The notes below the pieces were generated by a model. That model was not told the origin of the DNA. It searched no databases and was given only the letters and a program-made list of their open reading frames with translations. From contig NZ_CP117884.1 in assembly GCF_028736235.1 (NCBI RefSeq), positions 558,001-622,000 of the forward strand: a stretch of 64,000 nt of DNA, in the 5' to 3' direction. The stretch comes from Lacticaseibacillus pabuli (GTDB lineage Bacteria; Bacillota; Bacilli; Lactobacillales; Lactobacillaceae). Of this stretch, positions 29,201 to 36,262 are shown piece by piece. A program made the translations under genes and the position numbers. Position 1 is the stretch's first letter, and every line of letters starts with the position of its first letter.

Positions 29201-30810
29201 CCGAAGGCACGTACGCCATCAAGGTAACTCCTAGCACCACGGCAGCTGCCAACAAGAATTACACCATCACGACAGTTGATGGGACACTGACAATCACCGC
29301 TGCACCAGTTGATGCAGGTGATATCGTCGTTGGCGGTGGCACCAAAGTTTACGACGGTGACGCAAGCAAAGATCCAGCAACATTCGACGTCACCTTGCCT
29401 AGTGGTTGGACAACACCAGCGTTCGATGCAGGTGACTTCGAAGGCATTACGAGTCAGGATGCCGGGACCTACAATGTCACGTTAACTGCGGCTGGGATTG
29501 CCAAGATTAACAACGCCAACACGAACTACCACGTTGACGGAGTAACTGCAGGCCAGTACGTCATTACACCTGCCGCAATCACGATTACCGCACCAAACCC
29601 AACCAAGGTATACGATGGTAATGGTTACACTGCCACAGTTTCTGGGGTTGTTGGTGGTCAGCCAACAATGGGTGAGGATCCAGTATTCACCTTGACTGAT
29701 GTGACTGACGATATCAATGCAGGTACGTATGATATTACCGTAACGCCAGATGCTAATGCGGCCGCAAACAAGAACTACACGATTACTGCGGTTCCTGGGA
29801 CACTCACCATTAACGCTCAAGTAGTCTCACCAAGTGTCATCGCTGTCACTAGAGCTGAAAAAGTTTACGATGGCGATCCTGCCACCGATCCAACAATATT
29901 CAAAGTCACATTGCCTAGTGGTTGGACGACACCAACGTTTGACGCTTCCGACTTCGACCTAGCTGGCATTACCAGTCAAAACGTTGGCACTTATGACGTC
30001 GCACTGAACGCTGCCGGAGTTAAGAAGATTAACGACGCCAACCCGAACTACATCATTTCTGGTAATCCAACAGGTCAGTTTGCGATTAGTCCTGCACCAA
30101 TTACCATCACCGCACCAAATCCTTCGAAGGTATACGACGGTCAGCCATACACGGGTCCTTACGCGGGAACCGTCACTGGCCAGCCAACGAAGGGTGCCGT
30201 GCCTGTATACACCTTGACTGATATTAGCCACTATGTCGATGTGGGTAATTACCCAATTACAGTGACGGCTAATCAGACCGACAACCCGAACTACACGATT
30301 ACTGTAGTTCCTGGGACGTTAACGATTACTTCCGCTGGTGGCAACGGCGGGACCCCAACTCCTGGTGGCAATGGTGGCACCACGCCAACCCCAGGCGGTA
30401 ACGGCGGCACCACGCCAACTCCTGGCGGCAACGGTGGCACCACGCCTACACCTGGTGGTAACGGTGGCACCACGACACCTACACCAAAGCCGAACGGAAA
30501 TGGCAATGGTACGGGTAACAATGGCGGCCATCCTAACCTGCCAGATACCTTCACTCCCAACCAGGGTCACGGGACTGGCACCAACAGTGGTCACAACGGT
30601 GGTCGGAATAGCAACGGCAACACAATTGCTAATACGGTTGCACAATCGACGGCAAGCGGTAAGCAGACTGTTAAGAGCAATGTTAACAAGGCTGCACTGC
30701 CACAGACCGGCGATGACCATAACAGCGTTGTTTCCGCTATGGGATTTGCTCTTGCCAGTGTCCTCGGTCTGTTCGGACTCGCTGGACGCAAGCGCAAGGA
30801 AGATAAATAG
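20296..30810 (+). CDS. Giant LPXTG surface protein with LRRs and MBG repeats (3504 aa)
   Basis: A paralogue of the gene at 14512 with the same order of parts. These are the KxYKxGKxW signal (KMYKSGKKW), a long Thr/Ala/Asp-rich stretch to about residue 265, BspA-type LRRs (about 300-640), then about 2500 residues of MBG/YDG-type domains. A Gly-Gly-Thr-Thr-Pro linker (about 3350-3400) and LPQTG at 3468-3472 with its helix and RKRKEDK tail close the protein. The MBG region contains an exact two-copy 510-bp repeat and more than eight near-identical 516-bp units. These act as a stalk projecting the N-terminal LRR part from the wall. Ligands are unknown; the LRR/MBG design suggests adhesion. The repeats make copy number prone to recombination and to assembly error. 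AAAAGGGG precedes the ATG. Confidence 0.93.
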   Translation: MNMKKPKRAVEDTRIHYKMYKSGKKWVFAGILGITFAFATALVPESDVSASTDTADTNTATSTATTQAAKVVTLSSATNDQATNGGTNAATATDDTNDSAASATENSADQNAGTSSKQATDDTTVKTDNNVTATSAAKNASSTANDSTQKAVATSPVAKTASDTENQPASSTKQSTDDTAAPKTDANATATTTAANVAGETANQNASADASKTVTDADTTKIDNSDAKTPVVASADAADTAKTADANATTANAVDATKEQKKVQMLAQGNATLYLDITGSGSTTDTGWLVETDASGNNVATFTGTGDWLKNKTVTLPDTVTVSDKVYTVTTIASNALENRNLAALVLPSTVTTIDANAFTYSNFQTVQLPAALQTIGDNAFYGNKELTSVDFSQSPNLTSIGGGAFAVNYALTSVNFTDNTKLATMGEGAFVQDYALTGPVDLQNTVLTSIPKNAFQSDPVTSVTIPSTVTTIGETAFGYDNSLTSLTFAPGSQLTNLDTGAFISSSVPTITLPDSLKTIGDSVFGYDHALTQLNIGAGSQLQSVGSAAFAYGNIGNSISLPNTLQTIKDNAFVGNRIPSVNLGTSVKTIGDLAFATNNLAQNLTIPASVTNIGNGAFENNLLTGVTDESPVTVGGDAFNNNRMNTLDLPNATYGSGPATQQTVNTFIDLTSVPGGSQITLDKLFGTVAIGGKTNSDLNISNVTGTGVTYNPATGFTIAAGHGDTYTFSWTLNDGKGQTTYAGNYTVHLNNPDIKVFDSNAEFGRSWATSNNFQSAQTDVGDPLALGDLTVTLKAPDGTSQTVSTTQFVPLRQEGVWTATYDYGSLTGVAKITVAPQIQDPYVLSGSPTVTYDGNAHTPINSNYNLVVTAGGNGNTIALNNSDIEVLASDGTVATAGVTNVGTYKVQLTDAGLTRILAIIDPSLRNALVDNGSTASLIIAPKTVPLTLSGSTFTYDGVTAASKATGLSAQFTAAGASAPTTVTLTSSDITVTNDAMDAGSYTYGLSTSGLTKVNASLGANESVGSATGTITINPAAITITAPTLTKSYDGIGYTTPLVGTITGKPVGGVAPVYTMTDVSKDKNVDSYTIVVTPTAGSNKNYTITTVDGSMTVEAVEVTANRITVNNASKAYDNDSTTDPAVFTLSMPNILSKATFVAGDFDESGINSQNVGDYAFTLSASGLAKLKTANPNYIIDGVTGGKFTINPAAVTINTTSVSKQYDGNAYTTALTATTSGVPTKGEVPTYTFTDVSNDKDVGTYTITATPAADANYTFTVKSGTLEITAAPVAVADITVGNNSKIYDGDSSSDPTIYTVSVPTGVSNATFTADDFDQSKVTSQNVGDYAVTLNAAGLAKLQAANKNYTITGVTAGKLIITPKLINVTVANDSKTYDGLAYTGTITASTTDKPVHGDAMTFTPVDASGDIAVGTYALKVTTDGNKNYNYQVTDGTLTINPATVAVADITVGNNSKIYDGDSSSDPTIYTVSVPTGVSNATFTADDFDQSKVTSQNVGDYAVTLNAAGLAKLQAANKNYTITGVTAGKLIITPKLINVTVANDSKTYDGLAYTGTITASTTDKPVHGDAMTFTPVDASGDIAVGTYALKVTTDGNKNYNYQVTDGTLTINAAPVDAADIQVGSDSKVYDGDSRTDIKTYTVSVPSDLTNVNFTADDFNLTGINSQNVGSYDVTLNAAGLAKLQAANTNYDITSVKAGKFTINAAPITITAPNPTKVYDGNGYTATVSGVVGGQPTMGEDPVFTLTDVTGDSAEGTYAIKVTPSTTAAANKNYTITTVDGTLTITAAPVDAGDIVVGGGTKVYDGDASKDPATFDVTLPSGWTTPAFDAGDFEGITSQDAGTYNVTLTAAGIAKINNANTNYHVDGVTAGQYVITPAAITITAPNPTKVYDGNGYTATVSGVVGGQPTMGEDPVFTLTDVTGDSAEGTYAIKVTPSTTAAANKNYTITTVDGTLTITAAPVDAGDIIVGGGTKVYDGDASKDPATFDVTLPSGWTTPAFDAGDFEGITSQDAGTYNVTLTAAGIAKINNANTNYHVDGVTAGQYVITPAAITITAPNPTKVYDGNGYTATVSGVVGGQPTMGEDPVFTLTDVTGDSAEGTYAIKVTPSTTAAANKNYTITTVDGTLTITAAPVDAGDIVVGGGTKVYDGDASKDPATFDVTLPSGWTTPAFDAGDFEGITSQDAGTYNVTLTAAGIAKINNANTNYHVDGVTAGQYVITPAAITITAPNPTKVYDGNGYTATVSGVVGGQPTMGEDPVFTLTDVTGDSAEGTYAIKVTPSTTAAANKNYTITTVDGTLTITAAPVDAGDIVVGGGTKVYDGDASKDPATFDVTLPSGWTTPAFDAGDFEGITSQDAGTYNVTLTAAGIAKINNANTNYHVDGVTAGQYVITPAAITITAPNPTKVYDGNGYTATVSGVVGGQPTMGEDPVFTLTDVTGDSAEGTYAIKVTPSTTAAANKNYTITTVDGILTITAAPVDAGDIVVGGGTKVYDGDASKDPATFDVTLPSGWTTPAFDAGDFEGITSQDAGTYNVTLTAAGIAKINNANTNYHVDGVTAGQYVITPAAITITAPNPTKVYDGNGYTATVSGVVGGQPTMGEDPVFTLTDVTGDSAEGTYAIKVTPSTTAAANKNYTITTVDGTLTITAAPVDAGDIVVGGGTKVYDGDASKDPATFDVTLPSGWTTPAFDAGDFEGITSQDAGTYNVTLTAAGIAKINNANTNYHVDGVTAGQYVITPAAITITAPNPTKVYDGNGYTATVSGVVGGQPTMGEDPVFTLTDVTGDSAEGTYAIKVTPSTTAAANKNYTITTVDGILTITAAPVDAGDIVVGGGTKVYDGDASKDPATFDVTLPSGWTTPAFDAGDFEGITSQDAGTYNVTLTAAGIAKINNANTNYHVDGVTAGQYVITPAAITITAPNPTKVYDGNGYTATVSGVVGGQPTMGEDPVFTLTDVTGDSAEGTYAIKVTPSTTAAANKNYTITTVDGTLTITAAPVDAGDIVVGGGTKVYDGDASKDPATFDVTLPSGWTTPAFDAGDFEGITSQDAGTYNVTLTAAGIAKINNANTNYHVDGVTAGQYVITPAAITITAPNPTKVYDGNGYTATVSGVVGGQPTMGEDPVFTLTDVTDDINAGTYDITVTPDANAAANKNYTITAVPGTLTINAQVVSPSVIAVTRAEKVYDGDPATDPTIFKVTLPSGWTTPTFDASDFDLAGITSQNVGTYDVALNAAGVKKINDANPNYIISGNPTGQFAISPAPITITAPNPSKVYDGQPYTGPYAGTVTGQPTKGAVPVYTLTDISHYVDVGNYPITVTANQTDNPNYTITVVPGTLTITSAGGNGGTPTPGGNGGTTPTPGGNGGTTPTPGGNGGTTPTPGGNGGTTTPTPKPNGNGNGTGNNGGHPNLPDTFTPNQGHGTGTNSGHNGGRNSNGNTIANTVAQSTASGKQTVKSNVNKAALPQTGDDHNSVVSAMGFALASVLGLFGLAGRKRKEDK
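24154..25163 (+). repeat. Exact tandem 510-bp duplication (MBG units)
   Basis: Copy 1 starts at 24154 and copy 2 at 24664 with GTTGCAGTAGCTGATATC. I see no differences until the copies end near 24653 and 25163. Each encodes 170 residues with SKIYDGDSSSDP and SKTYDGLAY motifs. Confidence 0.9.
25446..29705 (+). repeat. Eight and a quarter tandem 516-bp MBG units
   Basis: Units start near 25446, 25962, 26478, 26994, 27510, 28026, 28542 and 29058, with a partial ninth from 29574 diverging at about 29706. Each 172-residue unit has two domains, marked TKVYDGNGYT and TKVYDGDASKDP. Only scattered single-base differences separate the units, and these alternate in a two-unit pattern. Confidence 0.95.
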
Positions 30811-30873
30811 AAGCCGTTTAGCACAGCTTCATCGCTTGGCGCTTCATTAGATGGCGTGGCCAGGCGCAATGGA

Positions 30874-30909
30874 AGCATCCGGATCAGAGATTGGTCTGGA
30901 TGCTTTTTT
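30874..30909 (+). terminator. Terminator of the giant surface-protein gene
   Basis: Stem AGCATCCGGATC / GGTCTGGATGCT followed by a T-run. Confidence 0.88.
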
Positions 30910-30978
30910 GCTGCCACTCGTTTCGAAAAAGTACGCCACGAATATGGTTAATAAACAATAACGCTGAAGCCTAACCTG

Positions 30979-31010
30979 AAAAATTGTGGACACGTTCCAC
31001 AATTTTTTTG
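30979..31010 (+). terminator. Second terminator-like hairpin
   Basis: Arms AAAATTGTGG / CCACAATTTT with a T-run. It may back up the previous terminator or work on both strands, since A-runs precede it. Confidence 0.7.
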
Positions 31011-31119
31011 TTCTGTCTCAAAATAAATTATTCCCCGTGACATATATCATTTGTTATGTGATGATGAAGCCTTTAACTCATGCTACAATCCAATTGATTA
31101 CGAACGGGAGATGGAAATA

Positions 31120-33858
31120 TTGCTGAAGGTTTTAGAACTATTTGCCCTAGACTGGAAACGGATTTTCAAGAGCAAGGCCGCGTCACTATTGATGTTGGCT
31201 CTACTTGTAATCCCGTCCCTCTATTGCTGGTTCAACGTGTGGGCCTTATGGGACCCGTACACGAACACGTCTGACTTAAAGGTCGCCGTATACTCGGCGG
31301 ATAAGACCGCACACTTTCAAGGCAAGGATGTTGCAATCGGTAAACAGCTAGTTGGCCAACTGAAAAAGAACGATAAACTCGGCTGGACTTTTGTCGATTC
31401 CGAGGCCGAGGTCAAGCGTGGTGTTCAGAGCGGTAAGTATTACGCTGGGATTTACGTGCCCGAAAATTTCTCCAGTCAGCTACTCAGCTTTGTCGATGGC
31501 AAGGTGCGTAAGCCGAAACTAGAGTATTACGTCAATGAGAAGATCAACGCAATCGCACCCAAACTCACGGCGACAGGCGCTAGCACTTTGCAGGCTACGA
31601 TTGGTAGCAAGTTCCAGAGCACTGTTGCGACGACCTTGATGGGGACGTTTAACAAAGCCGGCGTCGATCTCGACAACAATTTGCCGATGCTGCGGCGGTT
31701 TGCCAGTCTCGTACTTGATAGCAACGAACAGTTACCCGAATTAGACAGTTATGTAGAAGCTGCGCAAGACTTACAGACCAAGATGCCCGCGATAAAGACC
31801 AAGGTCGCGCAAGTGAACAGTTTCATGGGCTATTTGCCTGAAGTGAACCGGCTCGCGCAGAAGGTGGTCGGTGCGAATTCCTACCTACCTGCTGTTGAAG
31901 ACGCGGGTCAAATGGCAAGCGTCGTGCAGGAAAAGTTGCCGGAGATTCAGACGGCTGGTCAGCAAATCAAGATGGTGGATAGTGATTGGGGCCAGCTTGA
32001 ACAAACGCTCAACAAAGCAATTAAGACGTCCAAAAACGGGTTGATTGTCCTGCAACAAGTCGACAAAACGTTGCCCGCCATAACCGCTGCCGGCAAAAAT
32101 GCTCAGGATAGTGTTGGCGTTGCCCAAGATGAAATCATACCGGCCGTTGAGAAGACTCTGCCACAAGTGCAAAAGACGGTGGGTGTTGGACTGACGATGC
32201 TGACGAACCTGAACGACGGACTGGCCGCTAACACGACGCGTGCCAATCAGTACCTGTCGCAATTACAGGCGGATCCCGATTCGCAGGCCGCACGCGCCGG
32301 CTTAAACAACTTGCTCGCGCAAAATCAGACCAACCTCACGAATGGTGCGCAGACCGCGAATGGGTTAGCCAACGCGCTGCAGGCCCTGCAACGGGCATAC
32401 GATGGGCTGAACCCGAAAACGGGACAACCCGCCTTTACCGCCGATATCACCCGCTTGCAAAATATTGCCAAGGCGCTCACCGGCGCGGCGACGCACGCAC
32501 GTAATGCGCAATCACTGCTGGACAAGGCCGATCTGACTGACGTACAAAAACAACTGGGTGCTATCGGGGATGCCGCTACGCAGTTCGCTGATTTGAACCG
32601 CCAACTGCAAAATAGTCAATTGCCGACCCGTGTCACGCGGTTCAACACCACATTTAAACAGCTGCTGAACAGTACCAGCACCACGCTGAAACAACTCAAT
32701 ACAAAAGTAATCCCGCAACTGCCCGCACTCCTGGGTAATACCGAATCCGTTGTGCAGACGGCGATTGGGTTCATGACGAAGTACCAGCAGCAGTTGCCGG
32801 CGGTTCATCAGGAACTGCATGATGCCAACGTGATGCTGAACGGGAACATGGGCAAGATTACTAGCGGTGTGAACACTGCCGTTGACCTCTATCAAAACGA
32901 TTATCCGACGTTAAAAGGCAAGCTCCAGACCGCGACGGGCTTAATTCAAAATGACCTGCCAGGATTGGAAAGCCAGCTCACAAGCGACGTAGCACTGATG
33001 AATGCCAAGCTTCCGGTTGCCGAAAAGGCCTTGACGCAGGCCAATGACCTGATTGAATCTGACTGGCCGCTCATTCGCACTGGGATTCAGAAGGGTGCGA
33101 AGGCAATCAAACAAGGCGAACGCTCAGTCGATTTTGACAAGTTAATTGTCCTGCTGAAACGAGATGCTGGCAAAGAGGCCGACTTCCTCGCGAAGCCTGT
33201 CGAACTGAAGACCAAGTCGTTTTACGCAATTCCGACGTATGGATCCGCTTCAGCGCCGTTCTACACGGCACTGTGCATGTGGGTGGGTGGCCTGCTGTTG
33301 TCGAGCATCCTCAGCACCGATTTCATCCTGAGTGACAAGCAGCACAAACGTTACGGTACGAAGACGCGCTTTTCGGGCAGATTCCTGACCTTTGCTGTAA
33401 TCGGGCTTCTGCAGGCGCTCATCGTGGCACTGGGGAACATGTTCCTGATTCACACCTATGTTGCGAGCCCAGTTGCGTTTGTCGTAGCAAGCCTATTTCT
33501 GGATTTGATGTTCATGGGCATCCTGTACGCGCTGGTCGCTTTGTTCGGTAATGTCGGCAAGGGCCTAGGCATCATCATCCTGGTGCTTTCCATTTCCGGT
33601 GCGGGTGGGAACTTCCCGATTCAGCTGTCTGGCAAGTTTTTCCAGATGATTAACCCCTGGCTGCCGTTTACCTATGGCGTGAACCTCCTTCGAGAAACGG
33701 TCGGTGGTATCTACTGGCCAAACATGTGGGTCGACATTGCGGTGTTGGCAGCATATGGGGTGTTGTTCTTCCTGTTAGGTTTGTTCTTGAAGAAGCCGCT
33801 TGAACCGTTCATGACGCGAGTACACGAGAATGCTAAGAAGAGCATGATTGTGCACTAG
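31120..33858 (+). CDS. YhgE/Pip-family membrane protein (ABC-2 type)
   Basis: About 912 residues. One hydrophobic helix lies near the N terminus (SLLMLALLVIPSLYCWFNVW). A very long extracytoplasmic region rich in Gln/Leu/Asn heptads (about residues 40-700) is probably coiled coil. A C-terminal block of five or six helices follows (from about 715). This is the layout of YhgE/Pip proteins, known as the phage infection protein in Lactococcus and relatives of type VII-associated EsaA. The TTG at 31120 is chosen: GGGAG is 9 bases upstream, and an extended -10 (TGCTACAAT, ending 31089) places transcription start after the further-upstream ATG. The ATG at 31111 has no spacing to GGGAG. Confidence 0.82.
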   Translation: MLKVLELFALDWKRIFKSKAASLLMLALLVIPSLYCWFNVWALWDPYTNTSDLKVAVYSADKTAHFQGKDVAIGKQLVGQLKKNDKLGWTFVDSEAEVKRGVQSGKYYAGIYVPENFSSQLLSFVDGKVRKPKLEYYVNEKINAIAPKLTATGASTLQATIGSKFQSTVATTLMGTFNKAGVDLDNNLPMLRRFASLVLDSNEQLPELDSYVEAAQDLQTKMPAIKTKVAQVNSFMGYLPEVNRLAQKVVGANSYLPAVEDAGQMASVVQEKLPEIQTAGQQIKMVDSDWGQLEQTLNKAIKTSKNGLIVLQQVDKTLPAITAAGKNAQDSVGVAQDEIIPAVEKTLPQVQKTVGVGLTMLTNLNDGLAANTTRANQYLSQLQADPDSQAARAGLNNLLAQNQTNLTNGAQTANGLANALQALQRAYDGLNPKTGQPAFTADITRLQNIAKALTGAATHARNAQSLLDKADLTDVQKQLGAIGDAATQFADLNRQLQNSQLPTRVTRFNTTFKQLLNSTSTTLKQLNTKVIPQLPALLGNTESVVQTAIGFMTKYQQQLPAVHQELHDANVMLNGNMGKITSGVNTAVDLYQNDYPTLKGKLQTATGLIQNDLPGLESQLTSDVALMNAKLPVAEKALTQANDLIESDWPLIRTGIQKGAKAIKQGERSVDFDKLIVLLKRDAGKEADFLAKPVELKTKSFYAIPTYGSASAPFYTALCMWVGGLLLSSILSTDFILSDKQHKRYGTKTRFSGRFLTFAVIGLLQALIVALGNMFLIHTYVASPVAFVVASLFLDLMFMGILYALVALFGNVGKGLGIIILVLSISGAGGNFPIQLSGKFFQMINPWLPFTYGVNLLRETVGGIYWPNMWVDIAVLAAYGVLFFLLGLFLKKPLEPFMTRVHENAKKSMIVH

Positions 33859-33923
33859 TCTAGCATGGAAAAAAGAACGTAGATTTGTAAAGCCTGCGTC
33901 ATGACAAATTACCGATGCAAATA

Positions 33924-33977
33924 AAAACACCAGTTACCCCGCTTGCCAGTGCAAGTCAGGTAACTGGTGTTTCTCTT
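33924..33977. terminator. Bidirectional terminator
   Basis: Arms AAACACCAGTTACC / GGTAACTGGTGTTT with an inner CTTGC / GCAAG pair. T-runs follow on both strands, serving the YhgE gene and cutC. Confidence 0.88.
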
Positions 33978-33981
33978 TAGC

Positions 33982-34617
33982 TTAGATTTCAATAATATGG
34001 CTACCGTGAACCTGGTCGACGCCGAGAATGGCGGCGACATCTTCAGCGTTGCTCGATTGCAGGCCACCACCAGGCAGAATCTCGATACGGTTGTCTGCCC
34101 ACTGCACGATCTCGCGCAGGTGGAGCATTGTCGCATCAATTGGCTGGCTGAGCATGCCACCATGCGTCAGGATACGCTTGACACCGTGGTCGACGAGCCA
34201 GTCGATGGCTTCCTTCTGATTGTCATCGGCGATTGAATCAAAGGCCATGTGACAAACCACGTCCATGCCGGTGCTGGCGTCGATGAGGGCGGCCATTGCG
34301 GCTGTGTCCAGGCGGCCGTCGCGGTTAACGGCACCGAATGTAACGGCTGGCACGCCGAGCTCTGCGGCACACTTAATATCACCAATCATCATGGCAATTT
34401 CCGTTTCGTTGTAAACAAAATTACCACCGCGCGGCCGAATCATCGCCACGAGGGGAACGTTGTGCTCACGCGTGTATTGCGCGCTAGCCGCCATGACCCC
34501 ATGAGAAACGGTGGTACCACCCACGGCGAGATTGTCGTTAAGTTCGATGCGGTCGATGCCGGCCTTAATAGCCCGCGGAATTTTCGTAAAGTTTTCAACT
34601 GCTAATTCTTTGTACAC
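33982..34617 (-). CDS. cutC: CutC family protein
   Basis: A 211-residue TIM-barrel protein of the CutC family. It shows the GIDRIELNDNLAVGG start and the MIRPRGGNFVYNE and THGGMLSQP segments. CutC was named for copper homeostasis, but its biochemical activity is unsettled, and copper handling here is only a family label. No copper genes are nearby. It is the only gene on its transcript, ending at a bidirectional terminator. Confidence 0.9.
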   Translation of the reverse strand: MYKELAVENFTKIPRAIKAGIDRIELNDNLAVGGTTVSHGVMAASAQYTREHNVPLVAMIRPRGGNFVYNETEIAMMIGDIKCAAELGVPAVTFGAVNRDGRLDTAAMAALIDASTGMDVVCHMAFDSIADDNQKEAIDWLVDHGVKRILTHGGMLSQPIDATMLHLREIVQWADNRIEILPGGGLQSSNAEDVAAILGVDQVHGSHIIEI

Positions 34618-34732
34618 GTTTTCACTCCCTTTAGTGCCTAGTTTACCATGTTTAACGCTCAGATGAACCCACAGAATTTAATTTTCAGTCGTGGTCATAT
34701 TGCTCAAATTTGCGAAATCAGTGTCTGGGGAG

Positions 34733-35002
34733 GTGGATAGCATCTACGAAGTCCTAGTCAGTAAATCCGTGCAACGGGCAATCCAGCGCGAAAGTCAGGC
34801 GGTCGTGCGCAAAAAAAAAGAACGGATTCTCAGGTTATTGGCCGAGGATCCGTTCTATCTGCCACCGCGATATGAGAAGTTATCGGAAGATACCAATCTG
34901 TATTCGCGGCGAGTTAATGTCCAACATCGTGTCGTCTACAAGGTGGACAAGCAGCGTCAGCAGGTGGTCGTCATTGGCGTGCGGTCACACTACGAACGCT
35001 AG
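34733..35002 (+). CDS. Orphan Txe/YoeB-family toxin (start uncertain)
   Basis: About 85-89 residues with the YoeB fold. It has an N-terminal YEVLVSKSVQRAIQ, the PPRYEKL segment with the catalytic glutamate, LYSRRVNVQHRVVY with the catalytic arginine, and the C-terminal SHY histidine. YoeB toxins cleave mRNA on the ribosome. No antitoxin gene is next to it; cutC is divergent upstream. The start is odd. The best ribosome site, GGGGAGG (34727-34733), is correctly spaced for ATC at 34742, which is not a normal start, while the in-frame GTG at 34733 overlaps that site. It is perhaps silenced or poorly translated. Its TAG abuts the convergent stop of the next gene. Confidence 0.7.
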   Translation: MDSIYEVLVSKSVQRAIQRESQAVVRKKKERILRLLAEDPFYLPPRYEKLSEDTNLYSRRVNVQHRVVYKVDKQRQQVVVIGVRSHYER

Positions 35003-35713
35003 TTAAATGGTAATCATTCGGGCGGTGCGGATGTTGTCGTTTTCGGACAAATCATCAATTAGCTGCGCGTAGTCCAATTTCTTCGGCAACTCGATGCGGT
35101 AGATGTGTTTGTACAAATGTTCGTGAGAGCCCACGGTGAGGTGCTCCGTTGAGAAGGCAGCACCGTGCACGATGATGTGGTGTTTTTTGAAGTAAGCCTT
35201 CATGTAGGCCTGAGTTTCGGTACGGTTAACGTACTTAACCTCAAGACGGCGGATTGCTTTGATGTTGATGGCACGCTTCAGAACCGTCAGGACAATCATG
35301 ACGAAAACAAAGCCGCCAATTGCGATTGGGTAGTAGCCCATCCCGATGGCCAGGCCGATACCTGCAGTTGCCCACAGAGACGCGGCGGTCGTTAAACCGG
35401 AGATGTTGTGCCGGGTGGTGATAATCGTACCGGCACCGAGGAAACCAATCCCACTGACAACTTGCGCGATCAAACGGGCAGGGTCAGCGCGGACGGTGTC
35501 GTAAATGCCCTTGTGCGTCATAGCGAAGGCAATAGCCTGTGCAGCAATCTGCTGCTGGATCATGGCAATCACGCAAGCACCGAGACAGACGAGGACGTGC
35601 GTGCGAATGCCGGCAGGGTGGTTATTGTGTTCCCGGTCGACCCCGATGATGGCGGCGATGACCGTTGCCAGTCCGAGCCGCGTGACAAGATCGAGTATTG
35701 ATACTGAATACAT
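35003..35713 (-). CDS. MgtC/SapB family membrane protein
   Basis: A 236-residue protein with about five N-terminal helices, including the family hallmark IGVDREHNNHPAGIRTHVLVCLGA (given in parts: IGVDREHNNHPAG at about residues 22-34, then IRTHVLVCLGA). A soluble C-terminal domain starts at about residue 150. MgtC proteins are linked to growth at low magnesium and to control of membrane ATPase; the role in lactobacilli is not known. The ATG at 35713 follows AGAGGA; the frame extends upstream without a better site. Its stop directly abuts that of the toxin gene, with no terminator between them. Confidence 0.9.
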   Translation of the reverse strand: MYSVSILDLVTRLGLATVIAAIIGVDREHNNHPAGIRTHVLVCLGACVIAMIQQQIAAQAIAFAMTHKGIYDTVRADPARLIAQVVSGIGFLGAGTIITTRHNISGLTTAASLWATAGIGLAIGMGYYPIAIGGFVFVMIVLTVLKRAINIKAIRRLEVKYVNRTETQAYMKAYFKKHHIIVHGAAFSTEHLTVGSHEHLYKHIYRIELPKKLDYAQLIDDLSENDNIRTARMITI

Positions 35714-35846
35714 GGAATCATCCTCTCTAATGAAATAATAAATGTTTTTGGGAGGTGCGCGGGCTAAACTCACACTTTGGTCTGATTCTTTTTGATGACC
35801 GTTTCGTTAGACTAGGGTCATCAAGATGAAATCAGGAGGCGGCCAG

Positions 35847-36113
35847 ATGATGAACGGTGATTATGAATACCAAGACGTGACGGTTGATGGTGCACGTGCA
35901 TCGCAACTATTGGATATTTACAAACAGACCGGCTGGGAAATGGTGGACTTTCGCCAGAGCACCCAGTCGACGGTTCGACTGCGCCGCAACCTCAACAGTC
36001 GGGAGTATCGGCAGTGGCAAGCAAAGCAAGAACGCTTGCAGGATACACTACTTCAACAAGATGCTGCAAATGCGCATCACACCTGGCTCGGTCGCCTCAT
36101 CGCCCGCGTATAA
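35847..36113 (+). CDS. Small protein of unknown function
   Basis: 88 residues, not recognised. The first half is mixed alpha/beta (GDYEYQDVTVDGARASQLLD, then YKQTGWEMVDF). The second half is helical and charged, rich in Gln and Arg (residues 49-78), and ends with a hydrophobic GRLIARV. No signal peptide or full membrane helix is seen. AGGAGG just before tandem ATG codons at 35847 and 35850 gives strong support for translation. It is divergent from the mgtC-like gene and is followed by a terminator, so it forms its own unit. Confidence 0.65.
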   Translation: MMNGDYEYQDVTVDGARASQLLDIYKQTGWEMVDFRQSTQSTVRLRRNLNSREYRQWQAKQERLQDTLLQQDAANAHHTWLGRLIARV

Positions 36114-36140
36114 GGCTAAGTATAATACTCCAAAGTGATG

Positions 36141-36168
36141 GCTTGTGCAAATGTACAGGCTTTTTTTG
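36141..36168 (+). terminator. Terminator after the small unknown gene
   Basis: Stem GCTTGT / ACAGGC with one G-U, followed by seven T. Confidence 0.65.
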
Positions 36169-36262
36169 GTTCTCGTGGGCGTATAATTACTTCTATAATA
36201 GTATTAATATTCTTGGCCAACATGCTTTATTACGCATCATTAATAGATGGGAGGTGCGCGCG

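Noticed and set aside
25446..29705. CRISPR-like regular repeats
   Set aside because: Units are 516 bp, contiguous and in frame within a coding gene; there are no spacers and no cas genes.
19230..30570. LPNTF and LPDTF motifs about 80-100 residues before the C termini of the surface proteins
   Set aside because: They resemble sortase signals but are not followed by a membrane helix; the true LPQTG signals lie further on.
30970..31060. Earlier ATG at 31051 as the start of the YhgE-type gene
   Set aside because: It lies before the likely -10 box (31084-31089), and the added residues do not resemble a signal or the family N terminus.
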